This document shows positions 1-9,741 of a DNA stretch of 64,000 nucleotides, in pieces; position 1 is the first letter of the stretch, and every line of letters begins with the position of its first letter. The position numbers and the translations under genes were made by a program. The stretch is from Burkholderia pseudomultivorans (GTDB lineage Bacteria; Pseudomonadota; Gammaproteobacteria; Burkholderiales; Burkholderiaceae), in contig NZ_CP013378.1 of assembly GCF_001718415.1 (NCBI RefSeq), positions 3,348,001-3,412,000 on the forward strand, in the 5' to 3' direction. Under the pieces are notes generated by a model. It saw only the letters and a list, made by a program, of their open reading frames with translations. It did not search any database and was not told the origin of the DNA.

Positions 1-844
1 ACGGTTCCGCGTCGGTCACGGCCCACCACGTCATCCCGGCCGCGTCCCAGCGGTCGAGCGCGTAGCCCTGCGACACGGTCGCATACGGCGCGCCGCGGCC
101 CTCGCCCGCCGGTCGCACGTAGACGTCGATCACGTGCTGCCGGTAGCGGTACACGAGCACCGCGACGCGCCGACGCCCGACATAGTCGAGCCGGCCGCCG
201 ACCAGCGCGAAGCCGCTCGCGGCCAGATCCTCGACCGGCGGCGCATAGTCGAGCCGCCCGTTGAACCACGGCTTGACCGTGTGCCGGTCGGTCGAGATCA
301 CGTCGATGTCGCGCGCGGACAGACCCGCCCGCACGTGGCTCGCGACGAGTTCGTCGACCGTGCGGTCGGTGTCGGCGCGGTGCGCGGACAGCGCCATCCC
401 GGCCGCGGCCGCCAGCGCGACCAGCAGCGCGACGCCCCAGCCGAGGCCCGGCAGCGCGCCGACGCGCGGCCCCGGGCCCGCGGACGCCGGGCGCGCCGAC
501 GCGCCGCGACCGCCCGGCCACGAGAACCAGTGACGGCCGCGCGGCTGCGGCTGCGGCTGAGATTCGAACCCGGGACGGGACGCCGGCTCCGGCTGCTGCG
601 CTGCGCGGCCCGCCGACGCGCCCTCCGCCCCCGGCAAACCCGCGAGGATGCGCGCACGCAGCGCGTCCGGCGCGCGATGATAATCCGCCTGCCGCACGGC
701 CCGCCCCAGCGCGACGATCCGCGCGCGCTCGCGACGGCACGCGTCGCACCCTTCGACATGCCGCTGCACACGCAGCGCATCAGGCGCCGACAACTCGCGA
801 TCGACGTCCGCATCCAGCAGCGCGCGTGCTTCGTTACAGTCCAT
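1..844 (-). CDS. Anti-sigma factor, zinc-finger type, membrane-anchored (3' end beyond window)
   Basis: Predicted to hold the adjacent ECF sigma factor at the membrane until a signal releases it. The start (ATG at 844-842) opens with MDCNEARALL and carries an H-x3-C-x2-C motif (HVEGCDAC, residues about 27-34), typical of zinc-binding anti-sigma domains. A proline- and glutamine-rich linker follows, then one membrane segment (VALLVALAAAAGMAL), then a periplasmic region of at least 110 residues rich in RTV/YRY strands. The start lies inside the 3' end of the sigma gene: the two overlap by 11 nt, so translation is probably coupled. The frame is open to the left edge, so the C-terminus is missing. 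The role follows from motif plus context; the cognate signal is unknown. Confidence 0.85.
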   Translation of the reverse strand, partial: MDCNEARALLDADVDRELSAPDALRVQRHVEGCDACRRERARIVALGRAVRQADYHRAPDALRARILAGLPGAEGASAGRAAQQPEPASRPGFESQPQPQPRGRHWFSWPGGRGASARPASAGPGPRVGALPGLGWGVALLVALAAAAGMALSAHRADTDRTVDELVASHVRAGLSARDIDVISTDRHTVKPWFNGRLDYAPPVEDLAASGFALVGGRLDYVGRRRVAVLVYRYRQHVIDVYVRPAGEGRGAPYATVSQGYALDRWDAAGMTWWAVTDAEP

Positions 845-1475
845 CGATCGCCTCCGATGCGGTTCCGCCGGCCGCCGCCCGCCCCGGCCTGGCGCCGGCT
901 GACGGCGTTGGCGGGCCGTCCAGCAGCGCGGCAAGCCGGCGCCGGCCGCGCGCGAGCCGCGACATGACCGTGCCGACCGGCACGTCCGCGATCGCCGCGA
1001 TCTCGCGGTAGCTCAGGTCCTCCATCTCGCGCAGCACCAGCACCTCGCGGTACTCGGCGGGCAGCTTCGCGAGCGCGTCGTTCACGAGCCGGACGTTCTC
1101 GCCGCGCAGCAGATGCGCGAGCGGATCCTCGCTCGCCGGCTGCCAGTCGTCGGGCAAGTCGGCGTCGTCGAGCGCCTCGGGCACCGCGACTTCATGCGCA
1201 TGGGTGCGGCGCCGCCACTCGGTGTACCAGGCATGGCGCACGATCGTCAGCAGCCATGGCCGCGCGTTGTCGCCGCGACACGAATCGATGAAGCGCAGCG
1301 CGCGCACGCAGGCCTCCTGCACGACGTCGTCGGCGTCGCCGGCGCTGCCGCTCAGCCAGCGCGCAAGGTTGTACGCGGCGTCGAGATGCGGCAGCACGAG
1401 CGCGCGAAACCGCTCGCCGCGCGCCGCCGCGTCGCGCTCCGACTGCCCATCGACCGCCTGTCCGGCTTGCCCCAC
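834..1475 (-). CDS. ECF (group 4) RNA polymerase sigma factor
   Basis: A 213-residue extracytoplasmic-function sigma factor. Region 2 is visible as AYNLARWLSG followed by DADDVVQEACVRAL, which contacts the -10 element and core polymerase. Region 4 is LPAEYREVLVLREMEDLSY with the helix-turn-helix IAAIADVPVGTVMSRLARG. There is no region 1 or 3, as usual for the class. The chosen start is a GTG at 1475, 4 nt after a strong GGGAGG ribosome site; no in-frame ATG lies nearby. The anti-sigma gene overlaps the end by 11 nt, so the pair forms an operon and is probably autoregulated. The regulon cannot be read from this window. Confidence 0.93.
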   Translation of the reverse strand: MGQAGQAVDGQSERDAAARGERFRALVLPHLDAAYNLARWLSGSAGDADDVVQEACVRALRFIDSCRGDNARPWLLTIVRHAWYTEWRRRTHAHEVAVPEALDDADLPDDWQPASEDPLAHLLRGENVRLVNDALAKLPAEYREVLVLREMEDLSYREIAAIADVPVGTVMSRLARGRRRLAALLDGPPTPSAGARPGRAAAGGTASEAIDGL

Positions 1476-1659
1476 ATGGCCTCCCTGGTCCCGGCGGCCG
1501 AAGCCGCGCCCCTGCTGCGCGATGCCCGGACAGACCGGCTTCGCGCGCGCTCGATGACCTATACCGGCGCTGTGTCGAGTTTATTCCCGCCGCATGGATG
1601 CAAAACGGAAAATAACCGGATACCCACGCCGGGACAGGCGCAGACAAGCACTGCCCGCG

Positions 1660-2571
1660 TTACGGCGTGCTGCTCCAGTAACCGGGGCGCGCATAGGCGT
1701 CGCGCAGATAGTCGATGAAATAGCGCACGCGCGCGGGCACATAGCGCTGCTGCGGATAGACCGCAAGAATGTCGTAGTCGGGCAGCGCGTATTCGTCGAG
1801 CACGGTCTCGAGTTCGCCCGTTTCGAGCTGGGCGGCGATTTCCCACGTCGAGCGCCAGCCGAGCCCGAGGCCTTCGGCCACCCAGCGATGCAGCAGTTCG
1901 CCGTCGTTGCAGTCGAGATTGCCCGTCACGCGCATCGTCACGATCTTGCCGTGACGCTGGAAATACCAGCCGCGGTTCTGCCCGCCCTGCAGGTTGAACG
2001 CGAGACAGTTGTGCTGCAGCAGGTCGTCGAGCGATTTCGGGCGCCCGTGCCGGCGAAAGTATCCGGGCGTGCCGCAGACGACGCGCCGGTTCGACGCAAG
2101 CTTCACCGCGACGAAGTTCGGGTCGACCGCGCCGCCGATCCGGATCGACAGGTCGTAGCCTTCGCGCACCAGGTCGACGACGCGATCGGTCAGGTTGAAC
2201 GACAGCTGCATCTCGGGCTTGTCGGCGAGAAAGCCCGGCGCATGCGGCGCGACGTGCTTGCGGCCGAACGCGGCCGGCGCGGACACGATCAGGTGCCCGC
2301 TGACCGCCCGCCGCCCGGCGGCCAGCTCGTTCTCGGCCTGGTCCCACTCGCTGAGCAGCCCGCGGCAGCGTTCGAGGAAGGCCGCGCCCTCCTCGCTGAC
2401 GACGAGCCGCCGCGTCGAGCGATACATCAGCTTCACGCCGAGCCGCTTTTCGAGCGCGTCGATGCGCCGCCCGAGCACGACCGGCGACACGCCCTCCTCG
2501 AGCGCCGCCGCCGCCAGGCTCCCCGCGTCCGCCACCCGCACGAACGTCTCGATCTGCTTGAAACGATCCAT
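1660..2571 (-). CDS. LysR-family transcriptional regulator, divergent from gcl
   Basis: A 303-residue LysR regulator. The N-terminal winged helix-turn-helix covers about residues 1-60 (MDRFKQIETFVRVADAGSLA, then LEEGVSPVVLGRRIDALE) and is followed by a periplasmic-binding-protein-like effector domain. The ATG at 2571 was chosen because it sits just after GGAGACAGG and matches the usual family N-terminus; longer upstream frames add low-complexity residues. It is transcribed away from gcl-hyi-glxR with a 271-bp shared region that holds a LysR-type T-N11-A box. From this arrangement I infer that it controls the glyoxylate operon, perhaps with glyoxylate or a related acid as effector. The effector is not shown by sequence. 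E. coli uses an IclR-type regulator for the same pathway. Confidence 0.85.
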   Translation of the reverse strand: MDRFKQIETFVRVADAGSLAAAALEEGVSPVVLGRRIDALEKRLGVKLMYRSTRRLVVSEEGAAFLERCRGLLSEWDQAENELAAGRRAVSGHLIVSAPAAFGRKHVAPHAPGFLADKPEMQLSFNLTDRVVDLVREGYDLSIRIGGAVDPNFVAVKLASNRRVVCGTPGYFRRHGRPKSLDDLLQHNCLAFNLQGGQNRGWYFQRHGKIVTMRVTGNLDCNDGELLHRWVAEGLGLGWRSTWEIAAQLETGELETVLDEYALPDYDILAVYPQQRYVPARVRYFIDYLRDAYARPGYWSSTP

Positions 2572-2726
2572 CCCTGTCTCCGTTGGACCAGTTGCCGGCG
2601 CGCAGGCAGCCGTACCGGTCCGATGCTTCGACGACGCGCGGAGCGTGCAGCCACGCCCGGCCGCGCGGGCCCGCCGCCCGCCGTCCGGCATCGGCGAAAG
2701 CCCCGTCCACCCGTCATTCGATACTT

Positions 2727-2741
2727 TTAGTTTCGAAATAA
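2727..2741. promoter_or_regulatory. Candidate LysR box in the LysR/gcl divergent region
   Basis: The 15-bp sequence TTAGTTTCGAAATAA is palindromic apart from one position pair and fits the T-N11-A rule of LysR-type regulators. Its centre is about 58 bp upstream of the start point predicted from the gcl promoter at 2758-2786, where LysR activators usually bind. The site is seen directly; the binding is inferred. Confidence 0.5.
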
Positions 2742-2757
2742 GCGACTTCGGCTGATC

Positions 2758-2786
2758 TTATCAAACCTTTCCTGCATCCCTAAAGT
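2758..2786 (+). promoter_or_regulatory. Candidate sigma-70 promoter of gcl-hyi-glxR
   Basis: TTATCA (2758-2763) and TAAAGT (2781-2786) are separated by exactly 17 bp in a locally AT-rich island. Transcription would start near 2793, giving a leader of about 50 nt before the gcl ATG. The hexamers are imperfect, as expected for an activator-dependent promoter. Confidence 0.45.
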
Positions 2787-2842
2787 GTCCTCAACAGATC
2801 GATTACCGAGATCCACCCCATTTCAGGTTCAAGGAGACATTC

Positions 2843-4618
<1,776 letters not shown>

Positions 4619-4662
4619 CCCGCAGGACATTTTTTGACTGACCGACCGAAGAGGCTTAGCTC

Positions 4663-5472
4663 ATGCCGAAGTTTGCTGCAAACCTGACCATGCTGTTCAA
4701 CGAAGTGCCGTTCCTCGACCGCTTCAAGGCGGCCGCGGACGCGGGCTTCGACGCCGTCGAGTTCCTGTTCCCGTACCCGTATGCGAAAGAGGAACTCGCC
4801 GAACGGCTCGAGACGCACCGCCTGCGCCTCGTGCTGCACAACCTGCCGGCCGGCAACTGGGACCAGGGCGAGCGCGGGATCGCGTGCCTGCCCGATCGCA
4901 TCGGCGAATTCCAGGAAGGCGTCGGCCGCGCGATCGAGTACGCGAAGGCGCTGAAGGTGCCGCAGCTGAACTGCCTCGTCGGCATTCCGTCGGCGAGCAC
5001 CGCGCGTGACAAGACCTTCGTGACGATCGTCGACAACCTGCGCTTCGCGGCCGATGCGCTCAAGCGCGAAGGCATCCGCCTGCTGGTCGAGCCGTGCAAC
5101 AGCTTCGACATCCCGGGCTTCGCGCTGAACCGTTCGGCCGAAGGGCTCGACGTGATCCGCGCGGTCGGCTCGGACAACCTGTTCCTGCAGTACGACATCT
5201 ATCACATGCAGCGCATGGAAGGCGAACTGGCCGCGACGATCGAACGCAACCTCGCGTCGATCGGCCACGTGCAGCTCGCGGACAACCCGGGCCGCAACGA
5301 GCCGGGCACCGGCGAGATCAACTACGCGTTCCTGTTCGCGCTGCTCGACCGGCTCGGCTATAGCGGTTACGTCGGCTGCGAATACAAGCCCCGCACCACC
5401 ACGACGGAAGGACTCGGCTGGCTGCAAAGCGTCGCCGGCTGCGCAGCGGGTTCCGCGCGCCGCGCCGCCTGA
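4663..5472 (+). CDS. hyi: Hydroxypyruvate isomerase
   Basis: Interconverts hydroxypyruvate and tartronate semialdehyde. It has the xylose-isomerase-like TIM barrel: it opens MPKFAANLTMLFNEVPFLDR, with conserved LVEPCNSFDIPGF (about residue 143), QYDIYHMQRMEG (about 178), GHVQLADNPGRNEPGTGEI and GCEYKP near the C-terminus, including the acidic and histidine metal ligands of the family. At 269 residues it is slightly longer than the usual 258-260, the extra being an alanine-rich tail. It lies 44 bp after gcl and 42 bp before glxR in the same direction, the standard gene order of this pathway. Confidence 0.95.
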   Translation: MPKFAANLTMLFNEVPFLDRFKAAADAGFDAVEFLFPYPYAKEELAERLETHRLRLVLHNLPAGNWDQGERGIACLPDRIGEFQEGVGRAIEYAKALKVPQLNCLVGIPSASTARDKTFVTIVDNLRFAADALKREGIRLLVEPCNSFDIPGFALNRSAEGLDVIRAVGSDNLFLQYDIYHMQRMEGELAATIERNLASIGHVQLADNPGRNEPGTGEINYAFLFALLDRLGYSGYVGCEYKPRTTTTEGLGWLQSVAGCAAGSARRAA

Positions 5473-5514
5473 GCCCCCGCCTTCCCCGTTTTCGCCCCTA
5501 TAGGAGACTTTCAC

Positions 5515-6405
5515 ATGGCAACCATCGGTTTCATCGGCCTCGGCATCATGGGCGCGCACATGGCGCGCAACCTGCTCAAGGGCGACCACCAGCTCGTCGT
5601 GAACGGCGCGTTCCCGATCCCCGACGATCTGCGCGCGAGCGCGAAGGTCGTCGCGAACTCGACCGAAGTCGCGCAGAACGCGGACATCATCATCTCGATG
5701 GTGCCGGATACGCCCGACGTGCGTAACGTGCTGTTCGCCGACGACGGCGTCGCGAAAGGCCTGACGGCCGGCAAGCTCGTGATCGACATGAGCTCGATCT
5801 CGCCGCTCGACACGCAGGAATTCGCGAAGCAGATCAACGCGCTCGGCTGCGACTACCTCGACGCGCCGGTGTCCGGCGGCGAAGTCGGCGCGCGTGAAGC
5901 GTCGCTGACGATCATGGTCGGCGGCCCGGAGAAGGCGTTCGAGCGCGCCAAGCCGCTGTTCGAGAAGATGGGCAAGAACATCACGCTCGTCGGCGACAAC
6001 GGCGCGGGCCAGACCTGCAAGGTCGCGAACCAGATCATCGTCGCGCTGAACATCGAGGCCGTCGGCGAAGCGCTGCTGTTCGCCGCGCGCTCGGGCGCGG
6101 ATCCGGAGCGCGTGCGCCAGGCGCTGATGGGCGGCTTCGCGGCGTCGCGCATCCTCGAGGTGCACGGCGCGCGGATGACGAAGCGCACGTTCGATCCGGG
6201 CTTCCGCATCGAGCTGCATCAGAAGGACCTGAACCTCGCGCTCGACGGCGCACGCAAGCTCGGCCTCGCACTGCCGCACACCGCGAGCGCGCAGCAGCTG
6301 TTCAGCGTGTGCGCATCGCACGGCGGCAAGGCATGGGATCACTCGGCGCTCGTGCGCGCGCTCGAAATCATGTCGAACTTCGAGATCGAGAAGACCGCAG
6401 GCTGA
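5515..6405 (+). CDS. glxR: 2-hydroxy-3-oxopropionate (tartronate semialdehyde) reductase
   Basis: Reduces tartronate semialdehyde to D-glycerate with NAD(P)H, the last step of the operon. A 296-residue beta-hydroxyacid dehydrogenase: the N-terminal Rossmann motif GFIGLGIMGAHMARNLL (residues 4-20), the substrate-binding signature DAPVSGGEVGAREASLTIMV (about 117), and the catalytic lysine in CKVANQIIVALN (about 169). The C-terminal helical domain includes KDLNLALDGARKLG. A TAGGAGAC ribosome site precedes the ATG. Together with gcl and hyi it makes a complete glyoxylate-to-glycerate route, as used during growth on glycolate, glyoxylate, allantoin-type or C2 substrates. Confidence 0.95.
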   Translation: MATIGFIGLGIMGAHMARNLLKGDHQLVVNGAFPIPDDLRASAKVVANSTEVAQNADIIISMVPDTPDVRNVLFADDGVAKGLTAGKLVIDMSSISPLDTQEFAKQINALGCDYLDAPVSGGEVGAREASLTIMVGGPEKAFERAKPLFEKMGKNITLVGDNGAGQTCKVANQIIVALNIEAVGEALLFAARSGADPERVRQALMGGFAASRILEVHGARMTKRTFDPGFRIELHQKDLNLALDGARKLGLALPHTASAQQLFSVCASHGGKAWDHSALVRALEIMSNFEIEKTAG

Positions 6406-6870
6406 GCGCAGGCCGCGTGACGCGGATGCCATGACGCGCGCTCCGTCGCAATGACGGACGCGCGGGAAACACAGCGCGACGGGCCATGGCCGGTCGCATC
6501 GATGCGCACGGCGCATCACGGTGGGGCGCCCCGCCGCGTATCGCTATCGCGTGCGCGGCGGGGCGAAAAACGCCGCTCTGGGCTGAGAGCGGCGTGGTGG
6601 GGTCCGCAGCGGCACCCGGCGGCGCCGGGGAAGCCTTGGTCGGTCAGACGTCGTCGTCGGGTGTCCGCCTGTCGGATTTCGCGTATTACATTTCTTTACG
6701 TTCGGGCGTGCGATTTTTCATGCAATCGTCGCCATGAACGCCTACACTTTCGCCACGCCTTTCGAGAAAACCGCCGCGCCTGCGCCCGCCTCCGGTGGCC
6801 GCACCCAGCGCGGTGTTTTTTTCGCCACTTCACGGCGCGTTTTCTTTTCAACCACCTAAGGAGTGCAACG
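6406..6870. other. 465-bp intergenic region before the LysM gene
   Basis: No credible gene: short frames on both strands lack ribosome sites or family-like sequence. It contains the tandem hairpins at 6527-6594, a locally AT-richer stretch (6675-6730) where a promoter for the LysM gene could lie, and an AAGGAGTG ribosome site just before 6871. I could not fix a clear -35/-10 pair. Confidence 0.6.
6527..6594. repeat. Two tandem perfect hairpins separated by an A5 tract
   Basis: Hairpin 1 has a perfect 12-bp stem, CGCCCCGCCGCG (6527-6538) pairing with 6554-6565 across a 15-nt loop. AAAAA follows directly at 6566-6570. Hairpin 2 has a perfect 9-bp stem, CGCCGCTCT (6571-6579) with 6586-6594. Read on the minus strand, hairpin 2 followed by TTTTT looks like an intrinsic terminator, although the nearest leftward gene upstream is the asparaginase gene beyond 7452. 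On the plus strand hairpin 1 may help end the gcl operon transcript. Confidence 0.55.
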
Positions 6871-7341
6871 ATGGGTCTTCTTTCGTTTATTAAAGAGGCG
6901 GGTGAAAAACTGCTCGGTCACGCCGACGCGCAAGCGGCGGAAGATCCGAATGCCGCGAACCAGACCGCGGCCGACGCAATCAAGAACTACATCAGCACGC
7001 AGGGTCTCGACACGTCGAACCTGACCGTCGCGTTCGACGGCGCGTCGCGCACCGTGTCGCTGTCGGGCAGCGTGCCCGATCTCGATACGAAGGCCAAGGT
7101 CAAGGTCGCGGCCGGCAACGTGCATGGCGTCGCGGGCGTCAACGACGACGGCCTGCAGCCTGACGATCCGGAAGTCCAGTACCACGACGTGAAGCCGGGC
7201 GACACGCTGTCGGCGATCGCGAAGGAAGTGTACGGCGACGCGAACAAGTATCCGGCGATCTTCGAAGCGAACAAGCCGATGCTGTCGAGCCCGGACCGGA
7301 TCTATCCGGGCCAGAAGCTCGTGATTCCGCCGCAGTCCTGA
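6871..7341 (+). CDS. BON- and LysM-domain protein, YgaU/Kbp type
   Basis: A 156-residue protein with an N-terminal MGLLSFIKEAGEKLLG, then a BON domain (about 25-90; LTVAFDGASRTVSLSGSV, GNVHGVAGVNDD) and a C-terminal LysM domain (about 107-155; YHDVKPGDTLSAIAKEVYG, ending PGQKLVIPP). The architecture matches E. coli YgaU (Kbp), a cytoplasmic potassium-binding protein; LysM domains elsewhere bind peptidoglycan. There is no signal peptide, which favours the Kbp-like reading. The ATG follows AAGGAGTG. A strong terminator sits 25 bp after the stop, so the gene is probably monocistronic. Confidence 0.88.
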   Translation: MGLLSFIKEAGEKLLGHADAQAAEDPNAANQTAADAIKNYISTQGLDTSNLTVAFDGASRTVSLSGSVPDLDTKAKVKVAAGNVHGVAGVNDDGLQPDDPEVQYHDVKPGDTLSAIAKEVYGDANKYPAIFEANKPMLSSPDRIYPGQKLVIPPQS

Positions 7342-7366
7342 TCATTCGCGCGGTTTCGAGGTACAG

Positions 7367-7394
7367 AAAAAGCAGGCCGATGGCCTGCTTTTTT
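7367..7394. terminator. Bidirectional intrinsic terminator between the LysM and asparaginase genes
   Basis: The stem AGCAGGCC (7371-7378) pairs with GGCCTGCT (7382-7389) around a 3-nt loop, flanked by A4 on the left and a T6 run on the right. It can serve the convergent LysM gene (plus) and the asparaginase gene (minus). Confidence 0.9.
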
Positions 7395-7451
7395 CATGGG
7401 CGCTGCCGGACCGCCGGGCCGCCCGCGCGGCGGCCGTCGCTCGGCAGTCTG

Positions 7452-8474
7452 TCAGCAGGTGTCGAACAGGCGCTGCAGTTCGTCGCGCGCGACGATGCCG
7501 TTCGCGAGCGCGAGCATCAGCAGCACGCGCGCCTTGAACGGGCTCAGCGACCCCGCGCTCACGAAGCCGAGCGCATCGTCGTTCGCCGCGCCGTTGCGCA
7601 TCACATGCCCCGAGCCGACGCGCGAGGCGCGCACCACGGCAACGCCCGCCTTCGCCGCATCGGCCAGCGCCGCCTGCAGCGTCGCGTGGATCGAGCCGTT
7701 GCCGGTGCCCGCGACGACGAGCCCGCGCACGCCGGCCGCGACGAACGCATCGACGGCCGTGCGCGTCGCGCCCGCGTAGCTCGCGACGACGTCGACCGGC
7801 GGCCACGCATCGGCGATCGCCAGCCGCGCATCGCGCGAACGCGTGACGCGGCGCGCGAATTCGACGCGGCCGTCCTGCACCCAGCCGAGCGCGCCGAGCT
7901 CCGGCGAGTGGAACGCATCGACCGCGTAGGTGCTCGTCTTTACGACATCGCGCGCGCCGTGGATCCGGTTGTTGAACGCGACCAGCACGCCCTGCCCGCG
8001 CGCGGCCGGATCGGCGGCGACCGTCACCGCGTTCAGCAGGTTCAGCGGGCCGTCGGACGACAGCGCGGTCGCCGGACGCATCGCGGCCGTCAGCACGACG
8101 GGCTTGTCGCCGCGCGCGACCAGGTGCAGCGCGTAGGCGGTTTCCTCGAGCGTGTCGGTGCCGTGCGTGATCACGATGCCGTCGACCGCCGGGTCGGCGC
8201 TCAGCGCGGCAACGCGCGCGGCCAACGTATTCCACAGCGGCAGCGCGAGATCCTTGCTGTCGATGCTGGCGACCTGTTCGGCGTCGACGCGCGCGACCGA
8301 CGCAAGCGCGGGCACCGCCTCGAGCAGGAAATTGACGCCGAGCGCGCCGGCCTGATAGCCGGCCGTGCTGGCCGCGTCGGGCGCGGCGCCGGCGATCGTG
8401 CCGCCGGTGGCGAGCACGACGATGCGCGGCAGGAGCGCCGCGGACGAAGGAGAAGCGGAGTTCGGAGTATTCAT
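7452..8474 (-). CDS. L-asparaginase, type II sequence family, no signal peptide
   Basis: Hydrolyses L-asparagine to aspartate and ammonia. The 340 residues show both catalytic threonine motifs: ATGGTIAG at about 22-29 (nucleophile region) and HGTDTLEETAYA at about 99-110, followed by LTAAMRP. GNGSIH and the RVGSGHV segment near the C-terminus are also typical. The ATG at 8474 gives a short Ser/Pro-rich N-terminus rather than a signal peptide, so the enzyme is probably cytoplasmic even though the sequence resembles the type II group. It is divergent from psiF and convergent with the LysM gene. Glutaminase side activity cannot be judged. Confidence 0.92.
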   Translation of the reverse strand: MNTPNSASPSSAALLPRIVVLATGGTIAGAAPDAASTAGYQAGALGVNFLLEAVPALASVARVDAEQVASIDSKDLALPLWNTLAARVAALSADPAVDGIVITHGTDTLEETAYALHLVARGDKPVVLTAAMRPATALSSDGPLNLLNAVTVAADPAARGQGVLVAFNNRIHGARDVVKTSTYAVDAFHSPELGALGWVQDGRVEFARRVTRSRDARLAIADAWPPVDVVASYAGATRTAVDAFVAAGVRGLVVAGTGNGSIHATLQAALADAAKAGVAVVRASRVGSGHVMRNGAANDDALGFVSAGSLSPFKARVLLMLALANGIVARDELQRLFDTC

Positions 8475-8616
8475 GGCCGCGATTGTAATGGTTGGCGGCC
8501 GGAATCCATCGGATTCGGCGACACCGCCGCGCCGCGCGCTCATGGTTTATCCCGATCGCCGCGGCGCGCGCGACGTCAACGCTCGCGCGACCGGCGGCGT
8601 TATAGGAAGTGCCGTT

Positions 8617-8645
8617 TTGGTGTTTTCACATTGATTTGCCATAAT
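8617..8645 (+). promoter_or_regulatory. Candidate sigma-70 promoter of the PsiF-like gene
   Basis: TTGGTG (8617-8622) and CATAAT (8640-8645) are spaced by exactly 17 bp in a short AT-rich island upstream of the PsiF-like gene. The leader would be about 90 nt. Confidence 0.6.
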
Positions 8646-8742
8646 CGGAACGCGCAACACGATGCGACCCTACCCTGTGTCGCCCGGTGTGCGCGTCGTG
8701 ACGGCGTCGATAACACGCAATTCACCCCATGGGAGTGTCGAA

Positions 8743-9033
8743 ATGAAAATCCAATCGCTCGTAGCCGCAGTGCTTCTCGGCGGCATGCTGGCTTCCCCCG
8801 CATTCGCGGCGAACAGCCAGCAGGACAAGATGAAGGCCTGCAACACGCAGGCAGCCGGCAAGACGGGCGATGAACGCAAGGCGTTCATGAAGGACTGCCT
8901 GTCGGCGAAGCCCGCGAAGAAGATGAGCCAGCAGGAAAAAATGAAGGCCTGCAACACGCAGGCAGCCGACAAGAAGGGCGACGACCGCAAGGCGTTCATG
9001 AAGAGCTGCCTGAGCAACCAGCCGGCCGCCTGA
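8743..9033 (+). CDS. PsiF-family periplasmic protein with two tandem repeats
   Basis: A 96-residue exported protein. The signal peptide is residues 1-21 or so (MKIQSLVAAVLLGGMLASPAFA). The mature part is two copies of a 30-residue PsiF repeat, each with KMKACNTQAA, then KAFMK and a CL pair. The paired cysteines in each repeat suggest disulfide bonds. E. coli psiF is a phosphate-starvation-inducible gene of unknown function; no pho box was identified here. It is followed after 21 bp by a strong terminator and preceded by a good promoter, so it is likely a single-gene unit. Homologues are common in Burkholderia; the function is unknown. Confidence 0.88.
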   Translation: MKIQSLVAAVLLGGMLASPAFAANSQQDKMKACNTQAAGKTGDERKAFMKDCLSAKPAKKMSQQEKMKACNTQAADKKGDDRKAFMKSCLSNQPAA

Positions 9034-9054
9034 GTCCCGGCGCTCCCGCATCGG

Positions 9055-9089
9055 ATGCCGCGCACCGCTTCGGCGGGCGCGGCATTTTT
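9055..9089 (+). terminator. Intrinsic terminator after the PsiF-like gene
   Basis: A long GC stem ATGCCGCGC (9055-9063) pairs with GCGCGGCAT (9077-9085), with an inner CCGC-TTCG-GCGG stem and a UUCG-type tetraloop, followed by a T run (9085-9089). Confidence 0.9.
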
Positions 9090-9291
9090 GTTTTGGTTGC
9101 ACGCGCATCGACGCGTGATGCCGCGATCCGCACCGCATTGTCCGGTGCGCACCGTGCGCCCGCCCCCATATGGTGCGGCAATTCGCCGCGTTTTCTTCTA
9201 TGATGGCTGCAACGCGGCCCATCCAAGTACAAGAAGCGCCATCGGGCCGCCCTCGAGACGGACGCGCACGCCGCGTCAAACGGAGGCTTGG

Positions 9292-9741
9292 ATGGCATGG
9301 AGACAACACCGCTGGTTCCGCCGCTGGGTGATCGTGATCGTGTTCTGGGCCGTGCCCGTCGCGATCGTCGCCGTGCGCGAGATCCGCGAGGAGATGGCCT
9401 ACAACAAGGCCGACCTGCAGCTTGCGCTGACCACCTGGCAGCTCACCGACGCGCAGCAGGCGGCGGGCGCCGCCGCGAAGTGTCACGGCGAACCCGATGA
9501 GGCGCGCGCGGCCGGCTGCCCGGCCGACGTGCTGGCCGCCAACGCACCGCGCCAGCAGGCCGCGCGCGACGAATACATGGTGCGCCGCAATACGCTCGCG
9601 AGCTATCTGTGGCATGCGTTCGTCGGTTACTGGGTCGTGCCGGCCGCGTTCCTGTTCGCATGCGGCGTCGTGATCGCGCTGATCCGCCGCGCGCTGCGGC
9701 GCCCGCCGATCAAGCCGCCCGTCCCGCCGGTCACGCACTGA
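9292..9741 (+). CDS. Hypothetical protein with two membrane segments
   Basis: A 149-residue protein I do not recognise. It has an N-terminal membrane segment (about 11-27, WVIVIVFWAVPVAIVAV), a roughly 75-residue loop rich in Ala, Gln and Asp with two cysteines (AAKCHGEPDE and AAGCPADV), a second membrane segment (about 112-130, YWVVPAAFLFACGVVIAL), and a basic proline-rich tail ending PPVPPVTH. The loop is probably periplasmic, with a possible disulfide between the two cysteines. The ATG at 9292 follows GGAGGCTTGG. GC3 bias and a clear ribosome site support a real gene. It stands alone between a terminator and the next promoter. Confidence 0.75.
   Translation: MAWRQHRWFRRWVIVIVFWAVPVAIVAVREIREEMAYNKADLQLALTTWQLTDAQQAAGAAAKCHGEPDEARAAGCPADVLAANAPRQQAARDEYMVRRNTLASYLWHAFVGYWVVPAAFLFACGVVIALIRRALRRPPIKPPVPPVTH

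Noticed and set aside
2572..2842. Riboswitch upstream of gcl
   Set aside because: The predicted leader is only about 50 nt and shows no glycine or other aptamer core.
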